The notes under the pieces: model-generated
Seen by the model: the letters and a program-made list of their open reading frames with translations, nothing else
What the model was told of the DNA's origin: nothing
Databases searched by the model: none
Shown: positions 26,025 to 34,011 of the stretch, piece after piece
How positions within the stretch are numbered: position 1 is the stretch's first letter
How the letters are laid out: every line of letters starts with the position of its first letter
Position numbers and translations under genes: made by a program
Assembly (NCBI RefSeq): GCF_002163875.1
Contig: NZ_CP019333.1
Coordinates: forward strand, 1,246,864 to 1,310,863
Length of the DNA: 64,000 nucleotides
Direction: 5' to 3'
Source of the DNA: Gilvibacter sp. SZ-19
GTDB taxonomy: Bacteria; Bacteroidota; Bacteroidia; Flavobacteriales; Flavobacteriaceae

Positions 26025-26264
26025 TTTGACACTACCCCTATAGAAGTGATTCGAATTTTTTGCGTTGAAGTGAAAATTGAAATTTTTGAGGGTAGGGGCA
26101 GTGTTTTTAGAGCTGCATAGCAGCGCTACGCTGCGATAAAAACGCAAAGCACAGCCGCAAAAGGGCAATTTTTTAACCAATGGTGAAAAGTTCTAATAAC
26201 TTCTAAATAAATTATTATCTTTGCAGCCGTCTTTGATAGAGACGGGATAGTAAACGAATTGATT
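26025..26264 (+). repeat. Long hairpin and palindrome between pdxA and yceD
   Basis: ACACTACCCCTA (26029-26040) pairs with TAGGGGCAGTGT (26093-26104) at 11 of 12 positions across 52 bases, followed by a T5 run, so it may terminate pdxA. A second perfect hairpin, GCAGCG-CTA-CGCTGC, lies at 26120-26134. The rest contains no ORF; the yceD -7 box is at 26216-26223. Confidence 0.55.
26216..26223 (+). promoter_or_regulatory. -7 box for the yceD-rpmF-fabH block
   Basis: TATCTTTG, a perfect TAnnTTTG, 42 bases upstream of the yceD start. No clear -33 TTG. Confidence 0.5.
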
Positions 26265-26804
26265 GTGAAGGAATTGAAAGCATATACCATCCCGTTTGTG
26301 GGCCTAAAAATAGGCAGCCATCAGTTCGACTATCAGATAGATAACACGTTCTTTGAGCACTTTGAGTATGACGAATTCCACAAGGCCGATGTAAAAGTTG
26401 ACCTAGAATTAGAAAAGAAAAGCACCTTATTGGACTTGCATTTTCAATTCAATGGAACCGTCAATGTCAACTGTGATTTGACCAATGAACCTTATGATCA
26501 GCCAATTTCTGGCAATTTTGATCTGGTTGTTAAGTTTGGTCAAGAGTATAATGACGAAGAAGAGGATCTTCTGATTTTACCCCATGGTAGCTATGAGGTG
26601 GACGTTGCACAGTATATATATGAAAGTATTGTACTTGCGGTTCCAGCCAAAAGGGTTCATCCCGGTGTAGCAGATGGGACTTTGAAATCTGAGGCACTCG
26701 ACAAACTTGAAGAACTCAGCCTGAATAATCAGGCAGAACAATCCGACGAAGATCAAACAGATCCGCGTTGGGACGATTTAAAGAAATTATTAACGGATAA
26801 ATAA
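26265..26804 (+). CDS. yceD: DUF177 (YceD-type) protein
   Basis: 179 aa, linked in many bacteria to 23S rRNA accumulation and nearly always upstream of rpmF, as here. N-terminal AYTIPFVGLKIG is typical of the Bacteroidota branch. The middle has the DUF177 cysteine region (FNGTVNVNCDLTNEPYDQPI), though only one cysteine is seen, and the C-terminal part is acidic. The start is probably GTG at 26265 (KELKAY); an in-frame TTG lies 6 bases earlier. Confidence 0.88.
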   Translation: MKELKAYTIPFVGLKIGSHQFDYQIDNTFFEHFEYDEFHKADVKVDLELEKKSTLLDLHFQFNGTVNVNCDLTNEPYDQPISGNFDLVVKFGQEYNDEEEDLLILPHGSYEVDVAQYIYESIVLAVPAKRVHPGVADGTLKSEALDKLEELSLNNQAEQSDEDQTDPRWDDLKKLLTDK

Positions 26805-26811
26805 ATAAGTA

Positions 26812-27009
26812 ATGGCACATCCTAAGAGAAAGATCTCTAAAACCAGAAGAGACAAGCGCAGAACGCACTATAAGGCAACTGCTCCTCAATTGGCCACAGA
26901 TCCTACTACAGGAGAGACGCACTTGTACCACAGAGCGCACTGGCACGAAGGAAAGCTTTACTACCGAGGACAGGTTCTTATTGACGATACCGAGTCTGCG
27001 GAAAGCTAG
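26812..27009 (+). CDS. rpmF: 50S ribosomal protein L32
   Basis: 65 aa, very basic. [19 protein letters not shown] is the standard L32 start. The zinc-ribbon cysteines of many L32 proteins are absent, which is the usual state in Bacteroidota (cysteine-free form). It is 7 bases after yceD and is followed by a strong terminator. Confidence 0.97.
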   Translation: MAHPKRKISKTRRDKRRTHYKATAPQLATDPTTGETHLYHRAHWHEGKLYYRGQVLIDDTESAES

Positions 27010-27031
27010 TAGTACCTGTTTGTAAAATATC

Positions 27032-27070
27032 ACTCTCGCTATCAATTTATTTGATCTGCGAGAGTTTTTT
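27032..27070 (+). terminator. Terminator after rpmF
   Basis: ACTCTCGC (27032-27039) pairs with GCGAGAGT (27058-27065). An inner helix ATCAA/TTGAT extends it, and a T6 run follows. Confidence 0.85.
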
Positions 27071-27189
27071 ATTACATATGCCCAAAATTGTCATAAATGA
27101 CCCAATTTTGGCTTGTTTTAATCGAAAATTCGTTATTTTCACTTCCTTTTAAGGCATAATGCCTTTTTTTGTGTACTGAATTCTGTAAA

Positions 27190-28185
27190 ATGAGTAAGAT
27201 CACAGCAGCTATTACCGCTGTCGGGGGCTACCTGCCAGATTACGTACTGACCAACCAGATTTTGGAGACTATGGTCGATACGAACGACGAATGGATCACC
27301 ACCCGAACGGGAATCAAAGAACGCCGCCTGTTAAAGGACAGCAATAAAGGAACCTCCTATCTGGCCATCAAAGCCGCCCAAGATGTTCTACAGAAAAGCG
27401 GTACAGACCCAAAAGATATTGACATGGTCATTATGGCCACAGCGACTCCGGATATGCCGGTAGCAGCAACAGGCGTTTACGTAGCCACCCAGATTGGAGC
27501 CGTAAACGCTTTTTCATATGATTTGGTTGCAGCTTGTTCGAGCTTTCTTTACGGAATGTCAACTGCGGCTCGTTATATTGAATCTGGACGCTATAAAAAA
27601 GTACTGCTTATTGGAGCAGACAAAATGTCTTCTATAATTGATTATGAAGATCGTGCCACTTGTATCATTTTTGGTGATGGAGGTGGCGCCGTACTTTTTG
27701 AACCTAATGAAGAAGGCTATGGCCTGCAAGATGAGGTTTTGAGAAGCGACGGGATTGGCCGTGAGCACTTAAAGATCGACGCAGGAGGATCCATTCTTCC
27801 AGCTTCTCATGAAACCGTAGATGCCAAGCAGCACTATGTGTTCCAAGACGGGAAGACCGTTTTTAAATTTGCGGTTTCCAATATGGCAGACGGAGCAGCT
27901 CAGATCTTAGAGCGCAACAATTTGACTGGCGATGATGTCGCTTGGCTGGTACCGCACCAAGCCAATAAGCGTATCATTGATGCTACTGCAAGACGCATGG
28001 GCTTGGACGATAGCAAGGTCATGATGAACATTGAACGCTACGGAAACACCACTTCGGCAACTTTGCCCTTGTGTCTATACGATTACGAAAAACAGCTCAA
28101 AAAAGGAGATAAGCTAATTTTTGCTTCTTTTGGCGGTGGATTTACCTGGGGGTCGATCTATCTGACTTGGGCATACGATTCATAA
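27190..28185 (+). CDS. fabH: 3-oxoacyl-ACP synthase III
   Basis: 331 aa, condenses acetyl-CoA with malonyl-ACP to begin fatty-acid synthesis. The catalytic triad is intact: Cys116 in LVAACSSFL, His in VPHQANKR (about 257) and Asn in ERYGNTTSAT (about 287). The family's EWITTRTGIKERR and FGDGGGAVL segments are present. ATG 27190 (MSKITAAI) is chosen over an upstream in-frame ATG. It lies just before accB, so initiation and the carboxylase carrier are together. Confidence 0.95.
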   Translation: MSKITAAITAVGGYLPDYVLTNQILETMVDTNDEWITTRTGIKERRLLKDSNKGTSYLAIKAAQDVLQKSGTDPKDIDMVIMATATPDMPVAATGVYVATQIGAVNAFSYDLVAACSSFLYGMSTAARYIESGRYKKVLLIGADKMSSIIDYEDRATCIIFGDGGGAVLFEPNEEGYGLQDEVLRSDGIGREHLKIDAGGSILPASHETVDAKQHYVFQDGKTVFKFAVSNMADGAAQILERNNLTGDDVAWLVPHQANKRIIDATARRMGLDDSKVMMNIERYGNTTSATLPLCLYDYEKQLKKGDKLIFASFGGGFTWGSIYLTWAYDS

Positions 28186-28220
28186 AAACCACAACCTAAT
28201 AAACTAAAAAACAAGATCCG

Positions 28221-28715
28221 ATGGAAATTAAGGATATTCAGAATCTCATCAAGTTTGTAGCCAAATCTGGCGCAAATGAGGTAAAATTGGAGACGGACGA
28301 GTTTAAGATCACCATTCGTACAGGAATGGAAAGCAAAGGTCCTGAAGCAACTTATATTCAGCAGATCCCTGCCGCAGCCCCTGTTGCTGCCGCTCCTGCT
28401 CCTGTTGCTGCTGCTCCTGCCGCCGAGGCTGCTGCTCCAACTGCCGAAGCTCCTGCCGCTGCAGACGATTCGAAATACGTAACTATCAAATCACCGATTA
28501 TTGGAACCTTCTACCGCCGTCCGGCGCCAGACAAACCTATGTTTGTAGAAGTGGGTGACAGTATTGGAAATGGAGATGTACTTTGTGTGATCGAAGCCAT
28601 GAAGCTCTTCAACGAAATCGAATCAGAAGTATCTGGAAAGATCGTTAAGATTCTGGTAGAGGACTCTTCGCCAGTAGAGTTCGATCAGCCATTATTCTTA
28701 ATCGACCCTTCTTAG
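28221..28715 (+). CDS. accB: Biotin carboxyl carrier protein of acetyl-CoA carboxylase
   Basis: 164 aa. The N-terminal helical part (residues 1-45) is followed by an Ala/Pro-rich flexible linker (about 50-82) and the biotinyl domain, with the modified lysine at 128 in CVIEAMKLFNEI. The thumb segment FYRRPAPDKP is present, as in E. coli BCCP. The chain is of ordinary length. accC follows after 63 bases that contain a hairpin. Confidence 0.96.
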   Translation: MEIKDIQNLIKFVAKSGANEVKLETDEFKITIRTGMESKGPEATYIQQIPAAAPVAAAPAPVAAAPAAEAAAPTAEAPAAADDSKYVTIKSPIIGTFYRRPAPDKPMFVEVGDSIGNGDVLCVIEAMKLFNEIESEVSGKIVKILVEDSSPVEFDQPLFLIDPS

Positions 28716-28735
28716 TCAAATCGCATTACATAGTG

Positions 28736-28760
28736 CGTCTGAGCTCTAGCGCATCAGACG
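28736..28760. other. Hairpin between accB and accC
   Basis: CGTCTGA (28736-28742) pairs with TCAGACG (28754-28760); the inner GCTCTAGCGC part is also self-complementary. No T run follows on the plus strand, so it is more likely an mRNA-processing or stability element than a terminator. Confidence 0.5.
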
Positions 28761-28778
28761 TAAAAAAATCACAGTGTT

Positions 28779-30131
28779 ATGTTTAAAAAAATACTGATTG
28801 CCAATCGGGGAGAGATCGCCTTGCGCGTAATTCGAACCTGTAAAGAGATGGGTATTAAAACGGTAGCCGTTTATTCCACTGCCGATGCGGATAGTCTTCA
28901 TGTGCGTTTTGCCGATGAGGCCGTATGCATAGGACCGCCTGCGAGTTCTGAATCCTATCTTAAAATATCTAATATCATCGCTGCAGCAGAGATCACCAAT
29001 GCCGATGCGATTCACCCAGGATACGGGTTCTTGTCAGAGAACGCAAAGTTCTCTAAGATCTGCGAAGAACACGATATTAAATTTATCGGCGCCTCCGCAG
29101 AGATGATCGATCGTATGGGAGATAAAGCTTCTGCAAAAGCGACCATGAAAGCTGCAGGAGTGCCTTGTGTTCCTGGATCTGACGGGGTTATTCCAGATTT
29201 TGAAACTTGTAAAAAGCTAGCTGTAGAGACAGGATATCCTGTTATGCTTAAAGCTAGTGCCGGTGGAGGTGGAAAAGGAATGCGTGCCGTTTGGAAAGAA
29301 GAAGACTTGCAGCCTGCATGGGAATCTGCGCGTCAGGAAAGTAAAGCTGCCTTTGGAAACGACGATATGTATATGGAAAAGCTCATCGAGGAGCCACGCC
29401 ATATCGAGATACAAATTGTAGGGGACTCTACAGGGAAGGCTTGTCACCTCAGTGAACGTGACTGTTCTGTACAAAGACGTCACCAGAAATTGACTGAAGA
29501 GACTCCGTCTCCGTTCATGACCGACGAGCTTCGTGATGCCATGGGTAAAGCTGCGGTTAAAGCGGCAGAATACATCAATTACGAAGGCGCAGGTACAGTA
29601 GAATTCTTGGTGGACAAGCACCGCAATTTCTACTTCATGGAAATGAACACGCGTATTCAGGTAGAGCACCCTATCACAGAAGAAGTTGTAGATCACGACT
29701 TGATCCGAGAGCAGATCAAAGTTGCTGCCGGAATAAAGATCTCTGGTAAGAACTACTACCCACAGCTGCACTCTATCGAATGTCGTATCAACGCAGAAGA
29801 TCCTTATAACGACTTTAGACCTTCGCCAGGACGCATCACAGTTTTGCATGCGCCAGGAGGACACGGAGTTCGTTTGGATACACACGTATACGCTGGTTAC
29901 ATGATTCCACCAAACTACGATTCTATGATCGCTAAATTGATCGTTACTGCGCAAACGCGTGAAGAGGCGATCGCTAAAATGAAGCGCGCATTAGATGAGT
30001 TTGTTATTGAGGGAATCAAAACAACCATCCCATTCCACCGTCAGCTTATGGAAGAGCCGGATTATGTAGAAGGAAACTACACCACCGCTTTCATGAATGA
30101 CTTTGAAATGCGCGAACCTGAAGAAGAATAA
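28779..30131 (+). CDS. accC: Biotin carboxylase subunit of acetyl-CoA carboxylase
   Basis: 450 aa, ATP-grasp enzyme carboxylating biotin on AccB. Starts [20 protein letters not shown]; the ATP-binding glycine loop is [12 protein letters not shown] (about residues 163-174), and the catalytic region is [17 protein letters not shown] (about 287-303). Length and motif order match bacterial AccC. A terminator follows. Confidence 0.97.
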   Translation: MFKKILIANRGEIALRVIRTCKEMGIKTVAVYSTADADSLHVRFADEAVCIGPPASSESYLKISNIIAAAEITNADAIHPGYGFLSENAKFSKICEEHDIKFIGASAEMIDRMGDKASAKATMKAAGVPCVPGSDGVIPDFETCKKLAVETGYPVMLKASAGGGGKGMRAVWKEEDLQPAWESARQESKAAFGNDDMYMEKLIEEPRHIEIQIVGDSTGKACHLSERDCSVQRRHQKLTEETPSPFMTDELRDAMGKAAVKAAEYINYEGAGTVEFLVDKHRNFYFMEMNTRIQVEHPITEEVVDHDLIREQIKVAAGIKISGKNYYPQLHSIECRINAEDPYNDFRPSPGRITVLHAPGGHGVRLDTHVYAGYMIPPNYDSMIAKLIVTAQTREEAIAKMKRALDEFVIEGIKTTIPFHRQLMEEPDYVEGNYTTAFMNDFEMREPEEE

Positions 30132-30150
30132 ACATTCGCAACAGATATTG

Positions 30151-30187
30151 AAAGATCCGGAGTCTAATGGCTTCGGATTTTTTTATT
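30151..30187 (+). terminator. Terminator after accC
   Basis: A 10-bp stem ATCCGGAGTC / GGCTTCGGAT (two G-U pairs) with loop TAAT at 30155-30178, followed by a T run. It ends the fabH-accB-accC transcript. Confidence 0.85.
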
Positions 30188-30195
30188 TTTAGTCC

Positions 30196-30348
30196 ATGCG
30201 AGAGGGCTATTTTAAGCATATCGTTTTTGTTTTGGTCTCCATGCTTGTAGTATTCATTGGCCTAAAGACCTTAGGGCTTTACTTTGCATTTGCCATACCG
30301 CTGTTCATGCTCGTTTTTATTATCATCGTAAAAAATTCTAAGAAGTGA
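30196..30348 (+). CDS. 50-aa membrane protein
   Basis: A short ORF with ATG at 30196 and TGA at 30346. It encodes a two-helix hydrophobic peptide: a short charged start (MREGYFKH), helix one about residues 9-24, a KTLG turn, helix two about 28-45, and a basic end (KNSKK). Its last four bases (GTGA) overlap the GTG start of the next gene, the sort of coupling expected of a translated ORF. I do not recognise a family. Confidence 0.6.
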   Translation: MREGYFKHIVFVLVSMLVVFIGLKTLGLYFAFAIPLFMLVFIIIVKNSKK

Positions 30349-31463
30349 ATTTGTCGTATTGGGAACATAAAAGTTGGTTTACCAACTTAGATTTTGTCAT
30401 AGTAGGGAGTGGTATTGTCGGCCTTGCTGCAGCCCTTGAATTACGGCGTAAACATCCCATGGCCAAGATCGCAGTTTTGGAGCGAGGCATGTTGCCTTCT
30501 GGTGCTAGTACCAAGAATGCTGGCTTTGCTTGCTTCGGAAGCGTTTCCGAGCTCCTAGATGACCTTTCTGTTCATAGTGAAGAAGAAGTTGTCGCTTTGG
30601 TTAAAAAACGCGTATACGGCCTAGAAACACTAAAAAAACTGTTGGGGACAGATGCCATCGGTTATGATGCTTGTGGAGGATATGAATTATTCACCCTGCA
30701 AGACGAAGCCCTCTACACACAAAGCCTGGAAGCGATCGGGAGGTTAAACAAGCTTTTGGATCCCATATTTGATGCTCCGGTCTTTAGCAGGCTTGAGAAT
30801 TCCTTCGGATTTGATAATATTCAGCCGCAACTGATCTTTAATGCATTTGAAGGAAAGATAGATACTGGCGCCATGATGCAGGCCTTTATAAAGAAAGTCT
30901 ACAGCTCTGATATTCAGATCATAAACGGTGCTACGGTAACAGCCATGAGTGATTCTGCCGGCGGAGTTTCTCTTGAGATCAATGGAGAACTATCGATTCG
31001 CGCCAGTCGAGTTCTAGTAGCAACCAACGGATTGGCCGGTAGTCTGTTAAACGAAGATCTAAAACCAGCTAGAGCACAAGTCTTGATCACCGAACCCATA
31101 CCCAACTTGTATTTTAACGGTACCTTTCATTTAGACAGAGGCTACTATTATTTTAGAAATATAGATGGTCGCATTCTATTTGGGGGTGGGCGTAATTTAG
31201 ATGTGGATGGAGAAACCACTACGCTTATGGAAACAACAGAGCAGATCCAATCGGCATTGGATTTACTGTTGCGCCATACGATTTTACCCGGGAAAGACGT
31301 TAAAATTGAACAACGCTGGAGCGGTATTATGGGAGTCGGAAGCAAGAAGGCACCTATTGTAAAGCAAGTCTCAGAGCACGTTTATTGTGGCATTCGTCTG
31401 GGAGGTATGGGAGTTGCCATAGGAGCAGACACAGGTACTTCGCTCGCCAAGTTGATCGATTGA
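30345..31463 (+). CDS. FAD-dependent oxidoreductase (DAO family)
   Basis: 372 aa, cytoplasmic. N-terminal Rossmann motif FVIVGSGIVGLAAALELRRK (about residues 18-37) and the DAO-family ASTKNAGFACFGS segment, with a C-terminal GIRLGGMGVAIGADTGTSLA for FAD binding. It resembles glycine oxidase/DadA-type enzymes acting on amino acids or N-methyl amines; the substrate is unassigned. The start is GTG, overlapping the 50-aa ORF; the stop (TGA) overlaps the ATG of mtgA. Confidence 0.88.
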   Translation: MNLSYWEHKSWFTNLDFVIVGSGIVGLAAALELRRKHPMAKIAVLERGMLPSGASTKNAGFACFGSVSELLDDLSVHSEEEVVALVKKRVYGLETLKKLLGTDAIGYDACGGYELFTLQDEALYTQSLEAIGRLNKLLDPIFDAPVFSRLENSFGFDNIQPQLIFNAFEGKIDTGAMMQAFIKKVYSSDIQIINGATVTAMSDSAGGVSLEINGELSIRASRVLVATNGLAGSLLNEDLKPARAQVLITEPIPNLYFNGTFHLDRGYYYFRNIDGRILFGGGRNLDVDGETTTLMETTEQIQSALDLLLRHTILPGKDVKIEQRWSGIMGVGSKKAPIVKQVSEHVYCGIRLGGMGVAIGADTGTSLAKLID

Positions 31464-32164
31464 TGCGCAAACTGATCCGTTTTCTAATTAAAACCGTTAT
31501 TTGGTTCTTGGTCTTATCCAACCTTTGGGTATTGGCCTATAAATATTTGCCTGTTCCGGCTACGCCACTTATGGCTATTCGGTATTTTCAGACAGATGAG
31601 AAGGCGAGTATTCAACACCACTGGGTCGCTATAGAACAGATAGCTCCAAACCTACAAAAGGCAGTTATATGCGCAGAAGACCAACAGTTTCTTACGCATA
31701 ATGGATTTGATGTGGCCGCTATAAAAAAGGCTCGAGAGCAAAACAAAGCAGGCAAGAAGTTGCGCGGGGCCAGCACCATAAGTCAACAAACGGCAAAGAA
31801 CGTATTTCTTTGGCCACATAGGTCGTGGGTTCGAAAGGGTTTTGAGGCTTATTTTACTTTTCTGATCGAGATGTATTGGAGCAAAGAGCGCATTTTGGAA
31901 GTCTATTTGAACAGCATTGAATTTGGTCCAAGTATTTATGGAGCTCAAGCAGCTGCTGAGCATTGGTTCAATACAGATGCAGACAAATTAAACCGAGATC
32001 AAGCCCTGGGGTTAGCGGCTATCTTACCCAATCCATTAAAATATAGGCCAGTGGCTCCTACGGCCTACATCGCGAAAAGAAAGTCTTGGATCAGCCAGCA
32101 GATGTATAACTTTGGCCCTCTGGATCTACAATCGGAAAACGCAAAGAACCTTGGAACAAAATAA
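31463..32164 (+). CDS. mtgA: Monofunctional biosynthetic peptidoglycan transglycosylase
   Basis: 233 aa, inner-membrane glycosyltransferase (GT51) polymerising lipid II. One N-terminal anchor (about residues 5-24), then the family motifs in order: AVICAEDQQFLTHNGFD (catalytic Glu), GASTISQQTAKNVFLW, KERILEVYLNSIEFG (second Glu) and AAILPNPLKYRP. The start ATG 31463 (MRKLIRFL) sits in TGATG with the previous stop; an upstream in-frame ATG overlaps the oxidoreductase and is rejected. Confidence 0.95.
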   Translation: MRKLIRFLIKTVIWFLVLSNLWVLAYKYLPVPATPLMAIRYFQTDEKASIQHHWVAIEQIAPNLQKAVICAEDQQFLTHNGFDVAAIKKAREQNKAGKKLRGASTISQQTAKNVFLWPHRSWVRKGFEAYFTFLIEMYWSKERILEVYLNSIEFGPSIYGAQAAAEHWFNTDADKLNRDQALGLAAILPNPLKYRPVAPTAYIAKRKSWISQQMYNFGPLDLQSENAKNLGTK

Positions 32165-32603
32165 ATCCGAATTAATAGCCCTCTGTCATGCTTGGTTGGA
32201 CAAACGCTTAGATGGCCTTAAACAGGCGCAATCTGCGGTAGATGAATCCTTACAGGGCGCCGTAAAAAGCAGTGCTGGAGATAAGCACAATACAGAACGA
32301 GCGCATTTACAACTACAGGCCGAAAAGTTGGGCCAGCAATTCAAAGCGATAGATCAGCAACGTTTAGCGCTATCTAAGATCCAATCCGGCGTCGCTACAG
32401 GAAAAGTGCATTTGGGTAGCCTGGTTGAGACAGATCAGCAGCGCTATTTCATAGCCATTGCCGCTGGAGCTTTACAGTTTAAGGGTAATCAGATCTGGGC
32501 CATAGCCCCCCAAAGCCCTATTGGCCAATTACTGCTTGGAAAATCGGTTGGAGAAAGTATCGTTTGGGCCGGAAAAAGTCAGCAGATAACTAAGATTTAC
32601 TAA
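32151..32603 (+). CDS. GreA/GreB C-terminal-like protein
   Basis: About 150 aa. The N-terminal half is helical and charged. The C-terminal half (FIAIAAGALQF, then APQSPIGQLLLGKSVGESI) matches the FKBP-like C-terminal domain of Gre transcription cleavage factors. The acidic tip of the Gre coiled coil is not evident, so cleavage activity is doubtful. Bacteroidota homologues are often mislabelled as 3-oxoacyl-ACP synthase. The start is probably TTG at 32151, inside the end of mtgA; another in-frame TTG lies at 32112. Confidence 0.72.
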   Translation: MEQNKSELIALCHAWLDKRLDGLKQAQSAVDESLQGAVKSSAGDKHNTERAHLQLQAEKLGQQFKAIDQQRLALSKIQSGVATGKVHLGSLVETDQQRYFIAIAAGALQFKGNQIWAIAPQSPIGQLLLGKSVGESIVWAGKSQQITKIY

Positions 32604-33055
32604 TCTTCTGTAGCGGCGTCGTAAACCTCGATTTCCAAGGCCTTTGCCAAACCATTTGCCTTATGCATAGCGTCTTCTTTGGTATCTGTTTCGTAAACGG
32701 TGATGTGCTTATTGGTCTGGTAAAAAAGGTTGATCCGGAACACGGTCTTGCCCATGTTGGCCTCCGCAGTGATCACGCGAGCCCTATAATTCTTTACCGT
32801 TTTAAAAACCGATACATATTCAATATCGGGCAACGGTTTCCAATTTCCAACCGTGACACCCCAAACCGAATACAGGTTCCGATATCGCTTTTCAAATACT
32901 TCAACTTCGGCTCCTTCTCGTAGTGCCAATCGGGCAGAAACCCCGAGGATGATAAGGCCAAACATGGTGCCTTGCGTGAGCAGATAAACTCCAAAGAGCG
33001 CAACCACAATAGAGAAAAATACCTTGATCGGAGAAATAGGATTTAAAAAACGCAT
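32600..33055 (-). CDS. Two-helix membrane protein of unknown function
   Basis: 151 aa. Two adjacent N-terminal membrane helices (about residues 10-42) are followed by a soluble domain with alternating strands (NLYSVWGVTVGNWKPLPDIEYVSVFKT), a layout like a PH-type bacterial membrane domain. Conserved in Flavobacteriaceae to my knowledge, with no assigned role. Its ATG shares its last base with the stop of the upstream ABC ATPase gene, so they are probably one transcript. Confidence 0.75.
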   Translation of the reverse strand: MRFLNPISPIKVFFSIVVALFGVYLLTQGTMFGLIILGVSARLALREGAEVEVFEKRYRNLYSVWGVTVGNWKPLPDIEYVSVFKTVKNYRARVITAEANMGKTVFRINLFYQTNKHITVYETDTKEDAMHKANGLAKALEIEVYDAATED

Positions 33056-33975
33056 TAGCGGACAATTTTTAAGTGGACTTCTGTTCCCGGTTCAATGCTC
33101 TCAGAAGTGTTGAAGAACAACTCCTGCTCGCCATCTTGGGCTTGAACAAGGTAATGACTTCCTTTGAAATAGCTCGCCTTTACCCTAGCACTAAAATCTG
33201 CTTGCTGCTTGGATAAACGCAGTTGATGTGGAAACAAGTACTGCCCATTGGGCAAGGCATTGATCTCTCCAAAGAACCCGGCCTGATATGCGCTTGAGAT
33301 ATTCTTATAAAGCTGCTCTGGCGGCCCAAAAAACGAGACTTTACCATTTTCTAATATCAACACCTGATCTGCAAAACTCAAGGCTTCATTTGCATCATGT
33401 GTAGCCGTGACACAAGTAATTCCTGCGGATTTTAAGTAGTTGTAGAGTTGTCTGCGGAGTCTGGAGCGTCTAAATTCGTCAATATGTGCAAAGGGTTCAT
33501 CCAGCAGCAGTACCTCTGGCACTAAGGCTAAGGCCTTGGCTATAGCCACCCGTTGTTTTTGCCCACCGCTAAGCGATTTTACCTTCTGCTCAGCAAAAAG
33601 CTCTAAATCCAATAAGGTGAGCAGCTCTGATGTACGGGCAGCTTCTTGCTCCGGATTCAATCTGGAAAAATGCTCTTGAATGTTCTCACTTACTGTGGTG
33701 TAAGGCATAACATTGGCCTCTTGTGCCACCAATTTCATAAAAGGCGCTCCGGGAACCAGTTGTTTCTTGGGTCCGAGTACAGCTTTACCTTTCCACAGGA
33801 TCTCGCCGCGGTCCAGGTCTATCAATCCGTAGATAAGATGCAGCAAAGTAGATTTACCACTACCGCTTTCTCCCAAGATCGCTAAATGGTCTCCGGTATT
33901 TAAAGAAAACGACAAGGGACCCAACAGTTCTTGTTGGTCCTGATAGCTGAATTTGTCAATGGTTACTGCTAGCAT
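33055..33975 (-). CDS. Orphan ABC transporter ATPase
   Basis: 306 aa. Complete ATPase: Walker A GESGSGKST (35-43), Q-loop VAQEANVMPY, signature LSGGQKQRVAIAKAL, Walker B EVLLLDEPFAHID, and switch histidine in TATHDANEAL. A C-terminal extension of about 90 residues (from FPHQLRLS) looks like a TOBE-type regulatory domain, as in PotA/CysA import ATPases. No permease or binding-protein gene is adjacent, only the two-helix membrane protein downstream. Confidence 0.88.
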   Translation of the reverse strand: MLAVTIDKFSYQDQQELLGPLSFSLNTGDHLAILGESGSGKSTLLHLIYGLIDLDRGEILWKGKAVLGPKKQLVPGAPFMKLVAQEANVMPYTTVSENIQEHFSRLNPEQEAARTSELLTLLDLELFAEQKVKSLSGGQKQRVAIAKALALVPEVLLLDEPFAHIDEFRRSRLRRQLYNYLKSAGITCVTATHDANEALSFADQVLILENGKVSFFGPPEQLYKNISSAYQAGFFGEINALPNGQYLFPHQLRLSKQQADFSARVKASYFKGSHYLVQAQDGEQELFFNTSESIEPGTEVHLKIVR

Positions 33976-33977
33976 AG

Positions 33978-34010
33978 AAAAAAAGCCCTTGCTGCGGGCA
34001 AGGGCGATTT
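33978..34010 (-). terminator. Terminator of the prolyl oligopeptidase gene
   Basis: GCCCTTGC (33985-33992) pairs perfectly with GCAAGGGC (33998-34005), with an A6+ run (33978-33984) reading as U on the minus strand. It separates the peptidase from the ABC ATPase gene. Confidence 0.85.
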
Positions 34011-34011
34011 T

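Noticed and set aside
28381-28470. Low-complexity Ala/Pro codon repeat in accB
   Set aside because: It is the normal flexible linker of the biotin carrier protein.
29217-29954. 245-aa minus-strand ORF opposite accC
   Set aside because: Antisense shadow of a certain gene; no recognisable motifs.
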